Shown: positions 1 to 10,738 of the stretch, piece by piece
Layout: every line of letters starts with the position of its first letter
Numbering within the stretch: position 1 is the first letter of the stretch
Origin: DASQYE01 sp035940775
Lineage (GTDB): Bacteria; Acidobacteriota; Blastocatellia; Pyrinomonadales; Pyrinomonadaceae
NCBI GenBank assembly: GCA_035940775.1
Contig: DASZEN010000060.1
Span: 124,001 to 188,000, forward strand
Reading direction: 5' to 3'
Length of the DNA: 64,000 nucleotides
The notes under the pieces: model-generated
Seen by the model: the letters and a program-made list of their open reading frames with translations, nothing else
What the model was told of the DNA's origin: nothing
The model's database searches: none
Made by a program: the position numbers and the translations under genes

Positions 1-662
1 CGCCCACGGTCACGATGGCGGCGCACAACGCGCGCTTTGATGAAGCGATGCTCATGCGCGCGGGGCTTCGACCTGTCTCGTTCGTCGATACACTGCGGCT
101 CGCGCGCGAGGCTCTGCGCCTGCCCTCGTACAGTCTGGCCGGGGTGGTCGCGCACCTGTTCGGCATCGAGCTGGATAAAAGCTTTCAGAAATCAAACTGG
201 CGTCGCCGCCCGCTCTCGCGCGCGCAGCTACAATATGCGGCGACGGACGCGCACCTCGCCCTGTTCGTTTACGAAGAGCTGCGGCGCATCCTCGCCGAGC
301 AGGGACGCTTTGACGACGCTCTCAAGATCGCCGCGCTCAATCCGTCCACGCGTGACCAGAGCGCCGCGCCGCGCAAACGTCGCGCACCCTTGCCGCCGCT
401 GCGTCCGCTCGACGAAGAGGAGAAGAAGACGCTCCGCTGTCTCAAAAAATGGAGGCTGGAGAAATCCTTCGCCGAGCGCAAACCCGCCTATATGATCTGC
501 CAGGATCGAACGCTCGAACAGATGGCCATCGAGCGGCCCGCAACGCTCGAAGCTCTCGAATCCATCTACGGCCTCGGGGCGTCGAGGATCGCCCGTTACG
601 GCGAAGAATTGCTAAAGGCGTTGACGGGTTTACAAGACGAGGATAAGACAGACCGGAAATGA
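1..662 (+). CDS. RNase D-like 3'-5' exonuclease with HRDC domain (5' end cut by window)
   Basis: The reading frame is already open at base 3, so the N-terminus with the first catalytic motif lies outside the window. The visible part begins in the second exonuclease motif (HNARFD) and carries the third (YAATDAHLAL, a Y-x3-D arrangement as in DEDDy exonucleases). A basic proline-rich linker follows, then a C-terminal HRDC-like helical domain over about the last 80 residues, including a helix-hairpin-like IYGLGASRIARYG. This order is that of ribonuclease D, a 3'-5' exoribonuclease acting on tRNA precursors and other structured RNAs in the cytoplasm. A bacterial WRN-like exonuclease is an alternative. 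The family is secure; the exact substrate is inferred. Confidence 0.85.
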   Translation, partial: PTVTMAAHNARFDEAMLMRAGLRPVSFVDTLRLAREALRLPSYSLAGVVAHLFGIELDKSFQKSNWRRRPLSRAQLQYAATDAHLALFVYEELRRILAEQGRFDDALKIAALNPSTRDQSAAPRKRRAPLPPLRPLDEEEKKTLRCLKKWRLEKSFAERKPAYMICQDRTLEQMAIERPATLEALESIYGLGASRIARYGEELLKALTGLQDEDKTDRK

Positions 663-707
663 AATTCGGAAGCGCTGTAGAAATTATCTGACAGAGGAGA
701 GATTCAA

Positions 708-1151
708 ATGAGCGATACGGAGAGCGTGGATGCGATTATCCGCGCGATTTATGAGACGGTCTCGGGGCCAGCGGACGCTCTGAGAGATACGCCACGGATG
801 CGCTCGCTATACTTGCCGGGAGCGAATCTGGTGCGTACTTCTATCAGGGATGATGGGACGCCCGTGGCGAATGTGATGGATGTCGATGGCTACCTGCGGG
901 ACACGGCCGATTTTTTCCGGCGCAACGCATTCTACGAAATAGAGATAGCGCGGCGCACCGATCTGTTCGGCAACATCGCACAGGTATTGAGCACCTACGA
1001 GGCGCGCACCCAACTGGGCGAGGCCGTGCCCTTCAAGCGCGGCATCAATTGCATTCAACTCTTCAACGACGGGAACAGGTGGTGGATCGTAAATATGCTC
1101 TGGGACAACGAGCGCGAGGATAACCCTATGCCCGCGCAATACCTTCCATGA
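708..1151 (+). CDS. SnoaL/NTF2-like domain protein of unknown function
   Basis: A 147-residue protein with a good ribosome-binding site (AGAGGAG) 8-10 bases before its ATG. Length and pattern (N-terminal helix, a conserved RMRSLYLPGA stretch, strands rich in aromatic residues, and NMLWDNE near the end) fit the small cone-shaped NTF2/SnoaL fold used by polyketide cyclases, isomerases and ligand-binding proteins. No signal peptide or membrane segment is seen. It lies 45 bases after the RNase D-like gene on the same strand and may be co-transcribed. No catalytic residue can be assigned with confidence, so the function remains unknown. Confidence 0.7.
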   Translation: MSDTESVDAIIRAIYETVSGPADALRDTPRMRSLYLPGANLVRTSIRDDGTPVANVMDVDGYLRDTADFFRRNAFYEIEIARRTDLFGNIAQVLSTYEARTQLGEAVPFKRGINCIQLFNDGNRWWIVNMLWDNEREDNPMPAQYLP

Positions 1152-1290
1152 AACGGGCGCGCCCCTGAGCCTTCAGATCAGGCAACGGCAACAGGGGCCA
1201 ATCATCACAATGAGGCCCGCCTCGCGGCTGGAATACTGCGCGCAAAGGTCTGGCGCTGCCCTCTCTTGCAGAGACGCTATGTCGGGCGCG

Positions 1291-3408
<2,118 letters not shown>

Positions 3409-3522
3409 TATCCCTCTTGATCGAATGAGATTTCCGTACATTCTACAGCCTCGCTTCCCGTGTCGCTAATGGCCTGGGGAAGGATTCGGGCGCGTTTGAC
3501 TTCGACGCGCGGCGCTCTACTT

Positions 3523-3531
3523 TGTTATACT
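3523..3531 (+). promoter_or_regulatory. Extended -10 promoter upstream of the ETF-QO gene
   Basis: TGTTATACT forms a TGn-TATACT extended -10 element. A TTGACT at 3496-3501 is too far away (24-base gap) to be its -35, so the TGn extension would have to compensate. The predicted start of transcription near 3538 falls on the palindrome at 3538-3551. This is a match by eye only. Confidence 0.4.
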
Positions 3532-3537
3532 GCTGAC

Positions 3538-3551
3538 TGAATGACCATTCA
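3538..3551. promoter_or_regulatory. Palindromic operator-like site TGAATG-N2-CATTCA
   Basis: A perfect 6+6 inverted repeat with a 2-base spacer overlaps the predicted transcription start of the ETF-QO gene. The half-site TGAATG resembles sites of TetR-type fatty-acid-degradation regulators such as FadR of Bacillus subtilis, although the spacing is shorter here. ETF-QO takes electrons from acyl-CoA dehydrogenases, so such control would make sense. Binding is inferred. Confidence 0.4.
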
Positions 3552-3628
3552 TTTTTTAAGGGGGCGGCTGGCGGCTGTGAAGGTGCGTGCCGGGGCTCTG
3601 GCGGTCTAACCGTATGGGAGAGGTGAGC

Positions 3629-5344
3629 GTGGAGCGAGAGACGTTGGATATGGATGTGGTGTTCGTCGGGGCGGGGCCCGCGAATCTGAGCGGGGCGCTG
3701 CATCTGGCGCGGCTCGTGGCCGAGCATAACGAGGCTGTGGCTGGTGGGAAACGCGTGGGCCGGGCGCTCGGCGAAATTGAGATCGGGGTGATCGAAAAGG
3801 GCGCTTACGTAGGCGCTCACATCCTCTCTGGCGCGGTGATGGATCCGCGCGCTCTGGGCGAATTGATACCGGATTTCGTGGAACAGGGAGCGCCGCTCGA
3901 ATCGCCCGTCAAAGAGGACTATTTTCTGTACCTGACCGAGCGGCGCGCTCTGCGCTCGCCGCTTACGCCTCCCCCGCTCGTCAATCACGGGTACTACATA
4001 GTCTCACTGAATCGTCTGACGGCCTGGCTCGGCGAAAAGTGCGAGGAGGCGGGCGTCAATATCTTTCCGGAATTTCCGGGAGCGGAGCTGCTCTACGACG
4101 CTGAGGATCGCGTCATAGGTGTGCGGACGGGCGATAAGGGGATTGATAAGGACGGGAAGCCGAAGGCGAATTTCGAGCCCGGCGTTGACTTGCGCGCGAA
4201 GGTGACGGTGCTCGGCGAAGGGCCGCGCGGGTCTTTGACCAAGCGGTTGACGGAGCGTCTGAACCTGAACCGCGGACGCGAGCCGCAGGTCTACAGCTTA
4301 GGGATCAAGGAGCTTTGGGAGTTGCCAGATGATCGTTACCCGGCGGGGCGCGTCACACACACGCTGGGCTATCCGTCGGACGCGAAGACCTACGGCGGCG
4401 GCTGGATTTATGGAATGCAGAATCGCATTCTGAACATAGGCTACGTTACGGGGCTTGATTATCGAGACCCGCTGCTCGACCCGCACGCCGAGTTCCAGCG
4501 CTTCAAACAGCACCCGTTTATAGAGCGCCTGCTCCGGGGCGGCAAGATGATACGCTACGGGGCCAAGACGATTGCCGCCGGTGGGCCCTTCGCGATGCCG
4601 CAAATCTATGCGGACGGCGTGCTGCTCGTAGGCGACTGCGCGGGCTTTCTCAACTCGCAACGCCTGAAAGGAATCCACACGGCCATCAAGAGCGGTATGC
4701 TCGCCGCCGAAGCCATCTTCGAGGCGCTCCTGGCCGAAGACTACTCCGCTCGCCAGCTACAGCGTTACCATCAACTCGTAGATGAAAGCTGGGTGATGAA
4801 GGAGCTGCGTCGGGTCAGGAACTTTCACGCGGGCTTTCGTCACGGGCGCTGGCTCGGGATCGCCAACGCGGGTCTGCAATTTTTGACGGGCGGGCGCTCA
4901 TGGGGAATCTTCGACAGGGCGAGCGCCGAGCCCGGACACGAAGCGCTTGAGAAACTGTCGGCCTACGGCTATCGAGGCGACGATATAGAGCAACGCTACG
5001 ACGGCCTGCGCTTCGACGGCAAGCTCACCTTCAACAAGCTGACGGATGTCTACCACGCGGCCGTGGGCCATGATGAAGACCAACCGGCTCACCTGCATGT
5101 GCTCGATACCAACATCTGCTCGACGCGCTGCGCTGAAGAGTACGGCAATCCGTGCCAGCGCTTCTGCCCGGCCGCCGTCTACGAGATGGTCGAAGGCGGC
5201 GCGGAGGACGGCGGTCGTCGCAAATTGCAGATAAACTTCTCGAACTGCGTTCACTGCAAGACCTGCGACATAATGGATCCGTACCAGATCATCAACTGGG
5301 TGACGCCCGAAGGCGGCGGCGGGCCGGATTACAAAGGGATGTGA
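3629..5344 (+). CDS. Electron transfer flavoprotein-ubiquinone oxidoreductase
   Basis: This enzyme carries electrons from reduced ETF (fed by acyl-CoA and amino-acid dehydrogenases) into the quinone pool; it is a monotopic membrane flavoprotein with FAD and one [4Fe-4S] cluster. Seen: an N-terminal dinucleotide-binding fold (VVFVGAGPANLSGAL), a second FAD motif GVLLVGDCAGFLN, and a C-terminal cluster region with CQRFCPA and NCVHCKTCDIMDP, ending GGGGPDYKGM as is typical. The GTG at 3629 is chosen because GGGAGAGG lies about six bases upstream and it gives the usual short N-terminus; the ATG at 3614 is the alternative. The first glycine motif reads GAGPAN where the family usually has GAGPAG. 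No etfAB genes are adjacent. Confidence 0.95.
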   Translation: MERETLDMDVVFVGAGPANLSGALHLARLVAEHNEAVAGGKRVGRALGEIEIGVIEKGAYVGAHILSGAVMDPRALGELIPDFVEQGAPLESPVKEDYFLYLTERRALRSPLTPPPLVNHGYYIVSLNRLTAWLGEKCEEAGVNIFPEFPGAELLYDAEDRVIGVRTGDKGIDKDGKPKANFEPGVDLRAKVTVLGEGPRGSLTKRLTERLNLNRGREPQVYSLGIKELWELPDDRYPAGRVTHTLGYPSDAKTYGGGWIYGMQNRILNIGYVTGLDYRDPLLDPHAEFQRFKQHPFIERLLRGGKMIRYGAKTIAAGGPFAMPQIYADGVLLVGDCAGFLNSQRLKGIHTAIKSGMLAAEAIFEALLAEDYSARQLQRYHQLVDESWVMKELRRVRNFHAGFRHGRWLGIANAGLQFLTGGRSWGIFDRASAEPGHEALEKLSAYGYRGDDIEQRYDGLRFDGKLTFNKLTDVYHAAVGHDEDQPAHLHVLDTNICSTRCAEEYGNPCQRFCPAAVYEMVEGGAEDGGRRKLQINFSNCVHCKTCDIMDPYQIINWVTPEGGGGPDYKGM

Positions 5345-5449
5345 AAGCGGTGACGAGCGGCACGGGCTGAGTCGAAACCATTTTTCTCACTCATCTTCTG
5401 CCGCTTTCCAGCTTATCACTTGCCGCCCGTCACTCAGCACTGCTTTTAT

Positions 5450-5914
5450 ATGCGTCTTGCGGCCGAATCCCACCGATTGATTGAAACCTTCCTGCGCGAG
5501 CGTTTTCAACTCGCGACGCTCCGGCTCCCGCCCGTCTTTATCTATAGAGGACGCCTGGCACGCGCGGTTACGAGCACATTTAAAATCGGGGCGATTACCC
5601 TGGGCCGCCACATTCTAGTGACACCGAAACTGGTCACGAGCGACGGCGGCGGGAATCCGAGCATTCCGGGCTGGCTCATCGCACACGAGGCGACGCACAT
5701 CTGGCAGTATAAGAGAGCGGGGTTCGTCGGGTTCCTCGTGTCATACCTGACGGGGTACTGGCGCGCTTTGCGGGCGCAGCCCAACTGGGGACGTGAGGCT
5801 CGTCTGGCAGCCTATCTGGCGATCGATGAGGAATGCGAAGCGCGCGAATCCGAAGCGGTTTATGACAGGTGGATCGCCCGCGAGAACGCTTCCGAGACGG
5901 AACGCGAAGATTGA
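5450..5914 (+). CDS. DUF4157-like protein with an HEATH zinc-binding motif
   Basis: A 154-residue protein with the core GWLIAHEATHIWQYKRAG, that is HExxH followed by WQ, as in the DUF4157/eCIS-core domain, which looks like a minimal metallopeptidase. A distal acidic segment (AIDEECEARESEA) could supply a third ligand. No signal peptide or clear membrane segment is visible. The ATG at 5450 is preferred over an in-frame TTG at 5420, though neither has a clear ribosome-binding site. It follows the ETF-QO gene by about 100 bases. Proteolytic activity is not proven by the motif. Confidence 0.65.
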   Translation: MRLAAESHRLIETFLRERFQLATLRLPPVFIYRGRLARAVTSTFKIGAITLGRHILVTPKLVTSDGGGNPSIPGWLIAHEATHIWQYKRAGFVGFLVSYLTGYWRALRAQPNWGREARLAAYLAIDEECEARESEAVYDRWIARENASETERED

Positions 5915-5954
5915 TGCAGCGCGCGAGCGGCAGCTACAACGCGGCCGCCGTCTC

Positions 5955-6188
5955 TTATTTCTCATCCTCGATGATGGAGAAATGAATTTTCCCGCGCTGC
6001 ACTTCTTCGAGCGCGATCCGCGTCGGCTTGTGCTTTTGCGGGTCGATGTCGATGCGCGGACGCGCGCCGCGCTGTAGCTGCTTGCTTCTTTTGGCTGCCA
6101 CGATAATCAAACGATATTTCGAGTCCATCTCAGGCTGCGTAGTCTCCTCTGCAATCTCTGCTGCTGCTGCTTCATGTGCTTTAGGCAT
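5955..6188 (-). CDS. rpoZ: DNA-directed RNA polymerase subunit omega
   Basis: A 77-residue protein with the omega signature: an N-terminal helix, then DSKYRLIIVAAKRSKQLQRG followed by a basic proline segment (RPRIDIDPQKHKPTRIALEEV). Omega helps fold and hold beta-prime in RNA polymerase. It is the last gene of the minus-strand run ABC exporter - yicC - gmk - rpoZ; a gmk-rpoZ order is common in bacteria and supports both calls. Confidence 0.93.
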   Translation of the reverse strand: MPKAHEAAAAEIAEETTQPEMDSKYRLIIVAAKRSKQLQRGARPRIDIDPQKHKPTRIALEEVQRGKIHFSIIEDEK

Positions 6189-6271
6189 AATTGGCTTTTC
6201 GGGCCTCCGCGCCCGCCCTGTTATGAGAAAAGGGAAAATCGATGACGACTCTCTGAACGCGCCGTTTAAGA

Positions 6272-6943
6272 TTATGACGAGGTCGGCTGAAACGTAGCCA
6301 GCACCCGCCTCGCTAAATATTCCTGCCGCTCGCGGCGCGCCCTCTCGGCGTAAATGATCGAGGCCAGTTGCCCGGCGGCGCGATCCAGCTCATCGTTAAT
6401 GACGACGTAATCAAACTCTCGATAATGCTCGACCTCGCTGCGCGCGTTGCTGAGGCGCAGCGAGAGATCGTCCGGGTGTTCAGAGCCGCGCGCCGTCAGT
6501 CGCGCACAGAGCACGTTAAACGAGGGCGGTAAAATAAAGACGCTGACACAATCCGCGATCAGCGCGCGCACGCTTTGTGCGCCCTGCACATCCACCTCTA
6601 TCAGAACATCGCGCCCTTCGGCCAATTCGTGCTCGACCTGCGAGCGCGCCGTGCCGTAGAGATTGCCGTGAACATTGGCCCATTCCAGAAACTCGCCCGC
6701 GCGCTCCATCGCCCTGAAGGTTTCCGTCGTCACGAAAAAGTAGTCCCGTCCGTCGACTTCGCGGAGGCGCGCGCGACGGGTCGTGTACGAGACAGAATAG
6801 CCAAGATTCGGCATTTCTTTCAACACGCGGCGGATGAGTGTGCCCTTGCCGCCGCCCGAAGGAGAGCTGACGACGATCAGCCTGCCGCGCGGCATCCCTG
6901 TTTCATCAATTGTTCGGGCGCGCATCGCCTTTGTTCGCTTCAC
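6272..6943 (-). CDS. gmk: Guanylate kinase
   Basis: Phosphorylates GMP to GDP with ATP. The 223-residue product has the P-loop SSPSGGGKGT near residue 26, the GMP-binding region (SVSYTTRRAR, GRDYFFV, EFLEWANVHGNLYGT), and the lid and base-binding segment RLTARGSEHPDDLSLRL. A 16-residue N-terminal tail precedes the conserved domain, so an internal ATG (MPRGRLIVV) is a possible alternative start. It overlaps the end of yicC by four bases, which suggests translational coupling, and is followed by rpoZ after 83 bases. Confidence 0.95.
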   Translation of the reverse strand: MKRTKAMRARTIDETGMPRGRLIVVSSPSGGGKGTLIRRVLKEMPNLGYSVSYTTRRARLREVDGRDYFFVTTETFRAMERAGEFLEWANVHGNLYGTARSQVEHELAEGRDVLIEVDVQGAQSVRALIADCVSVFILPPSFNVLCARLTARGSEHPDDLSLRLSNARSEVEHYREFDYVVINDELDRAAGQLASIIYAERARRERQEYLARRVLATFQPTSS

Positions 6944-7821
6944 TCGACATTCTGCACTTGCTCGCGCAGCTTCTCGACCTCCGCTTTGATGGCGAGGGCC
7001 GCTTCTTTGATGACCATTTCCGTGGATTTCGAGAGCACCGTGTTGGCCTCGCGATTCAATTCCTGTAGAAGAAAATCCAATCGCTTGCCGGTCTCGCCTT
7101 CGGTCGCGAGCGTCTCGCGGAATTGCGCGAGGTGACTTCGCAGGCGCGCGATCTCTTCGGAGATGTCGCTGCGATCAGCCAGGTAGGCGACCTCCTGGGC
7201 CAGGCGGCCCGGATCAAGCTCTATGCCCTGCTGGCCGTTGCGCGCGACCAGATCGCCGATCCTTTTCTGAAGCCGCGTGCGGTAGGCTTCGACCAGCCCG
7301 CCCGCCGCCGCTTCGATCACGGGGACGTGGAGCGCGATCTCGTCCAGGCGGGCGCGCATCTCGACGCCGAGCGCTTCGCCCTCGCGCAGGCGCATCTGTT
7401 CCAACTCGTCCAGCGCCTCGTCTATGGCGCGCTCGACGCCCTCGATCATCCGCTCGTCTATCCCGTCGCGGACGGGTTGCATAGCGCCGGGCAATCGGGC
7501 GAACACGTTGATGTCCGGCTCGCCTGCGATCTCGAACTCCTGCTGCATGGCCCTGAGCGCCGTGATGTAACCGGCGATCAATGGGCGATTCAGCTCGTAC
7601 GCCACCTCGCCCGTCCGCTCGAAGACGATGTTGGCATCGACGCGCCCGCGCGAGAGCCGCCCGCCAATGCGCCGCTTGACGACGGCTTCGAGCGAGGAAA
7701 GCTCAGCGCCGAGGCGCAGGTGAACGTCCAGGAATCTATTGTTGACGGTCTTGAGATCGACGGCGACGCTGAAATTCTCGCCCGTCGCCGCGCCGCGTCC
7801 GAATCCGGTCATTGATTTCAT
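6940..7821 (-). CDS. yicC: YicC family endoribonuclease
   Basis: A 293-residue protein starting with the family hallmark MKSMTGFGRG and containing KTVNNRFLDVHLRLG, the YicC N-terminal domain. The C-terminal DUF1732 part carries DPGRLAQEVAYLADRSDISEE and KRLDFLLQELNREANT. YicC proteins are RNases that act on small and messenger RNAs in E. coli. yicC next to gmk is a classic arrangement. The 3' end overlaps gmk by four bases, and the ABC exporter gene ends 65 bases upstream. Confidence 0.95.
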   Translation of the reverse strand: MKSMTGFGRGAATGENFSVAVDLKTVNNRFLDVHLRLGAELSSLEAVVKRRIGGRLSRGRVDANIVFERTGEVAYELNRPLIAGYITALRAMQQEFEIAGEPDINVFARLPGAMQPVRDGIDERMIEGVERAIDEALDELEQMRLREGEALGVEMRARLDEIALHVPVIEAAAGGLVEAYRTRLQKRIGDLVARNGQQGIELDPGRLAQEVAYLADRSDISEEIARLRSHLAQFRETLATEGETGKRLDFLLQELNREANTVLSKSTEMVIKEAALAIKAEVEKLREQVQNVE

Positions 7822-7886
7822 AAGAAATAGTCAGTAATCAAACAGGGTTGTCAGTCACCATGCGCTTGCGGGCCGCCGACCGACTC

Positions 7887-9698
7887 TCAATTGCTGATTA
7901 CCAAATCGCCCTCCTCTTCGTCTGCGAACTGTAGTTCGTACAAGCGCCTGTAGAGGCCATCGCGCGCGAGCAGCTCCGTGTGAGTTCCGGTCTCGGCTAT
8001 CGAGCCGCGTTCGAGAACAACTATCTGATCTGCGCGCCGCACGGTCGAAAGCCTGTGAGCGATGACGATGGTCGTCCGATTCCGTATCAGGTTGGCGAGC
8101 GCTCTCTGCACCAGCCGCTCAGATTCGGCGTCGAGCGCCGAGGTGGCTTCGTCCAGGATGAGCACGGGCGCGTCCAGAAGCACGGCGCGCGCTATCGCCA
8201 GACGTTGACGCTGCCCGCCTGAAAGAAAGATGCCGCGCTCGCCCACAACGGTGTCGTAGCCCGAGGGCAGCTCCATAATAAAGTCGTGTGCAAAGGCGAC
8301 GCGCGCCGCCTCTTCGATCTCTGAGCGGGTCGCTTCCGGTCGGCCATAAGAGATGTTGTGGCGCACGGTATCGTTGAAGAGCACGGTCTCCTGTGTGACG
8401 AGAGCGATCTGGCGGCGCAGGCTCTTGATTCGCGCATCGCGTAAGTCAGTCCCGTCCCACAGCACAGCGCCCTTGACCGGATCGTGAAAGCGCGGGAGCA
8501 GTTTCGTCAGCGTCGATTTACCCCCGCCGGATTCCCCGACGAGCGCGACCATCGTGCCCGCGGGGATACGCAGGGACACGCCGCGCAGCACAGACCGCGT
8601 CTCGTTCGCATACCCGAACGAGACCTCGCGCAGCTCCATCTCTCGCTTGAGAGGCTCCAGCTCGACCGCACCGCTCCTTTCAGGAATCTCCGCGTGCTCG
8701 TCCATCACCTCCCAGACGTGGCGGGCCGCCGCGAGCGCCTGCTCCATGCTGTTCGACAGCCGCGAGAGTTTTCGCATGGGGTCGTAGCTGCGGAACAGGA
8801 AGAATAGAAAGGTTAGAAACTGCGCGGCGTTCATGCGTCCGGCCATGATCTCGCGCTGCCCGAAGAAGAGTAGAAAGACGACCGCCAGAACGCCTATCAT
8901 CTCGATTGTCGGCGGCGAGAGGGCGGCGATCCTGGCCGAGCGCAGATTGGCGCGCACGATCCCCTGTGCGACCTCCGTAAAACGAGCGCGCTCGCGCTCT
9001 TCGGCGCGGTACGCCTTAACAATCGACTGGTTCGATAGCGCCTCCTGCGCCGTGTCCGTCAGCAGCTTGTTGCCCTCGAACGATTCGCGCGCCAGATTCC
9101 GCAGCGCCCGCCCGAAGCGCGCCGTCAAAAAGGCTATGATGGGCGCGATCATCAGAGAGCCGAGCGTGAGCCGCCAGTTGTAGTAAAACGAGGCGGCGAG
9201 AAAAGCGATCAGTGTAAAGCTCTCGCGCAGCATATCGCGCAGGGTGGCCGTGACGGCCACTTCGATGGCCGCCGCGCTTGAGATGAGGCGCGAGACCAGA
9301 TAGTTTGTGCGATGCCGCTCGAAGAAGCTGGCCGATTGGGCCAGTACATGGCTGTATAAGTCCTGGCGCAGGTGCAGCACGGAAGCCTGGCCCACTCGCG
9401 CCATCAAGTAGCTAGACAGATATTCGGCGATGCCTTTGACGGCCGTGAAGACGACGATCAAAATCGCAATCGTACGCCACGCCCCGACCCCGGAAGCGGG
9501 GATCAGGCGTTGCAGTCCGAAGAGGGTCGGAGTACGCTGTCCTTCACCCTGCGCGAAGGCTTGATCGAAGATGGGAACGATGAGCGCGCCCGTCGCGCTC
9601 TCAAGAAGGCCGACCAGCACCATCGCGACGCTCGCCAGCGCGAAGGTTCCCGAATGGGGCTTGAGATATTTTAATAGTCGCCGCAGATCGTGCATCAT
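7887..9698 (-). CDS. MsbA-like ABC transporter, fused membrane and ATPase domains
   Basis: About 603 residues: an N-terminal six-helix exporter domain (roughly residues 1-310) and a C-terminal nucleotide-binding domain with Walker A GESGGGKST (about 386-394), signature LSGGQRQRLAIARA (about 491) and Walker B LILDEATSALD, followed by the switch histidine in VIAHRLSTV. This half-transporter layout fits MsbA-type exporters that flip lipid A or other lipids across the inner membrane; a multidrug exporter is the alternative. The frame opens with a GTG at 9701 followed by two ATGs; the ATG at 9698 is used. It heads the run to yicC, gmk and rpoZ. Confidence 0.88.
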   Translation of the reverse strand: MMHDLRRLLKYLKPHSGTFALASVAMVLVGLLESATGALIVPIFDQAFAQGEGQRTPTLFGLQRLIPASGVGAWRTIAILIVVFTAVKGIAEYLSSYLMARVGQASVLHLRQDLYSHVLAQSASFFERHRTNYLVSRLISSAAAIEVAVTATLRDMLRESFTLIAFLAASFYYNWRLTLGSLMIAPIIAFLTARFGRALRNLARESFEGNKLLTDTAQEALSNQSIVKAYRAEERERARFTEVAQGIVRANLRSARIAALSPPTIEMIGVLAVVFLLFFGQREIMAGRMNAAQFLTFLFFLFRSYDPMRKLSRLSNSMEQALAAARHVWEVMDEHAEIPERSGAVELEPLKREMELREVSFGYANETRSVLRGVSLRIPAGTMVALVGESGGGKSTLTKLLPRFHDPVKGAVLWDGTDLRDARIKSLRRQIALVTQETVLFNDTVRHNISYGRPEATRSEIEEAARVAFAHDFIMELPSGYDTVVGERGIFLSGGQRQRLAIARAVLLDAPVLILDEATSALDAESERLVQRALANLIRNRTTIVIAHRLSTVRRADQIVVLERGSIAETGTHTELLARDGLYRRLYELQFADEEEGDLVISN

Positions 9699-9898
9699 CA
9701 CCCGCTCGGCGCTGCCTCGGCCCCGCTTCGGTCAGCGAAAGGTAGGAGCGGACGCCCCTGTTATCGGCAAATCGAAAATATACTTAGGCTTAAACGGCGG
9801 CGTCAAGGCCCGCGGGGCAGATGCGGCGTCCGGGGGGTGGGTGGACGCGGCGGCGCGCGGCGCGCAGTTTTTTGGCGCGAGAACGGCGACAAGTGCGC

Positions 9899-9904
9899 TA
9901 TAAT
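9899..9904 (+). promoter_or_regulatory. Perfect TATAAT -10 box upstream of the response regulator
   Basis: TATAAT lies about 40 bases before the regulator's start at 9942, in an otherwise very GC-rich divergent region. No good -35 is found at 16-18 bases upstream; TTGGCG at 9872 is too far. A plausible but unproven promoter. Confidence 0.35.
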
Positions 9905-9941
9905 CCGGTTCCGACATTCATCCCATTTCAGGGCAAAAAGA

Positions 9942-10670
9942 TTGGATACACAAACCCGACCACAGAACAAAGGCAAACGACTGCTGATCGTCGATGACGA
10001 TGCGGGCATGCGTATGCTCCTGGCGGAGTATTTTCGCCGACTGGGTTTCGAGGTCGAGGAGGAGGAATCGGGCGCAGCCGCCATCGAGCCAGCGCTCTCG
10101 GGCCGCTTCGATTGCTTTATCTTCGACGTGTCGATGCCGGGGATGACGGGCCTCGAATTGCTGCGGCGCGTGCGCGAGCGCGGCGCGCAAACGCCCGCCA
10201 TGTTCCTGACCGCGCACGATGCGATTGACGATAAGGTGGCCGGATTTGAGGCCGGGGCCGACGATTATCTGGCCAAGCCGTTTAACCCGCGCGAGCTGGA
10301 AGTGCGCGTCGAGGCTCTCTTGCGCCGCCGCCCGTCCATCGAGCAACGGGAAGCCAACGGCAGAGAGCGTATAGAGATCGGCGATCTGGTCATAGACAAG
10401 CGGCGTCACGAGGTTTCGCGCGCCGGGTCGCGCGTCGATTTAACGCCGCTCGAATTTCAAATCCTGGAGCTGCTCGCCTCGGAGCCCGGACGCGCCTGGT
10501 CGCGTAACGCCCTGCTCGATCAGGTTTGGAGCACTGAGTACGAGGGTTACCAGCGCAACATAGACCCGCACATCAACCGGCTACGGAAAAAGCTTGAGAC
10601 AGACCCGAAGAACCCGCACTACGTACTGACGGTGCGCGGGGTCGGTTATAAACTGAACGAAGCTCTTTAG
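9942..10670 (+). CDS. OmpR/PhoB-family response regulator
   Basis: A 242-residue two-domain regulator. The receiver domain has the acidic pair in LLIVDDDAG, the phospho-acceptor Asp62 in FIFDVSMPG and the conserved lysine in DYLAKPFNP. The C-terminal winged helix has LTPLEFQILELLAS and ends HYVLTVRGVGYKLN, the usual OmpR-type signature. A longer ORF runs back to 9690 but has no receiver homology there; the TTG at 9942 is chosen since it gives a normal N-terminus and AGGG lies 8 bases before it. No histidine kinase gene is adjacent, so it is an orphan within this window. Confidence 0.88.
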   Translation: MDTQTRPQNKGKRLLIVDDDAGMRMLLAEYFRRLGFEVEEEESGAAAIEPALSGRFDCFIFDVSMPGMTGLELLRRVRERGAQTPAMFLTAHDAIDDKVAGFEAGADDYLAKPFNPRELEVRVEALLRRRPSIEQREANGRERIEIGDLVIDKRRHEVSRAGSRVDLTPLEFQILELLASEPGRAWSRNALLDQVWSTEYEGYQRNIDPHINRLRKKLETDPKNPHYVLTVRGVGYKLNEAL

Positions 10671-10738
10671 CAGACACTTCCGGCGCGCCGTCCGTGCGCG
10701 AAGCGCGGGCGTCCGCGCCGCCACTCAGACATCTTTAT

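Noticed and set aside
9690..9941. 84-residue extension of the OmpR-type regulator
   Set aside because: It overlaps the start of the divergent ABC exporter gene and is Arg/Gly-rich shadow sequence without receiver features.
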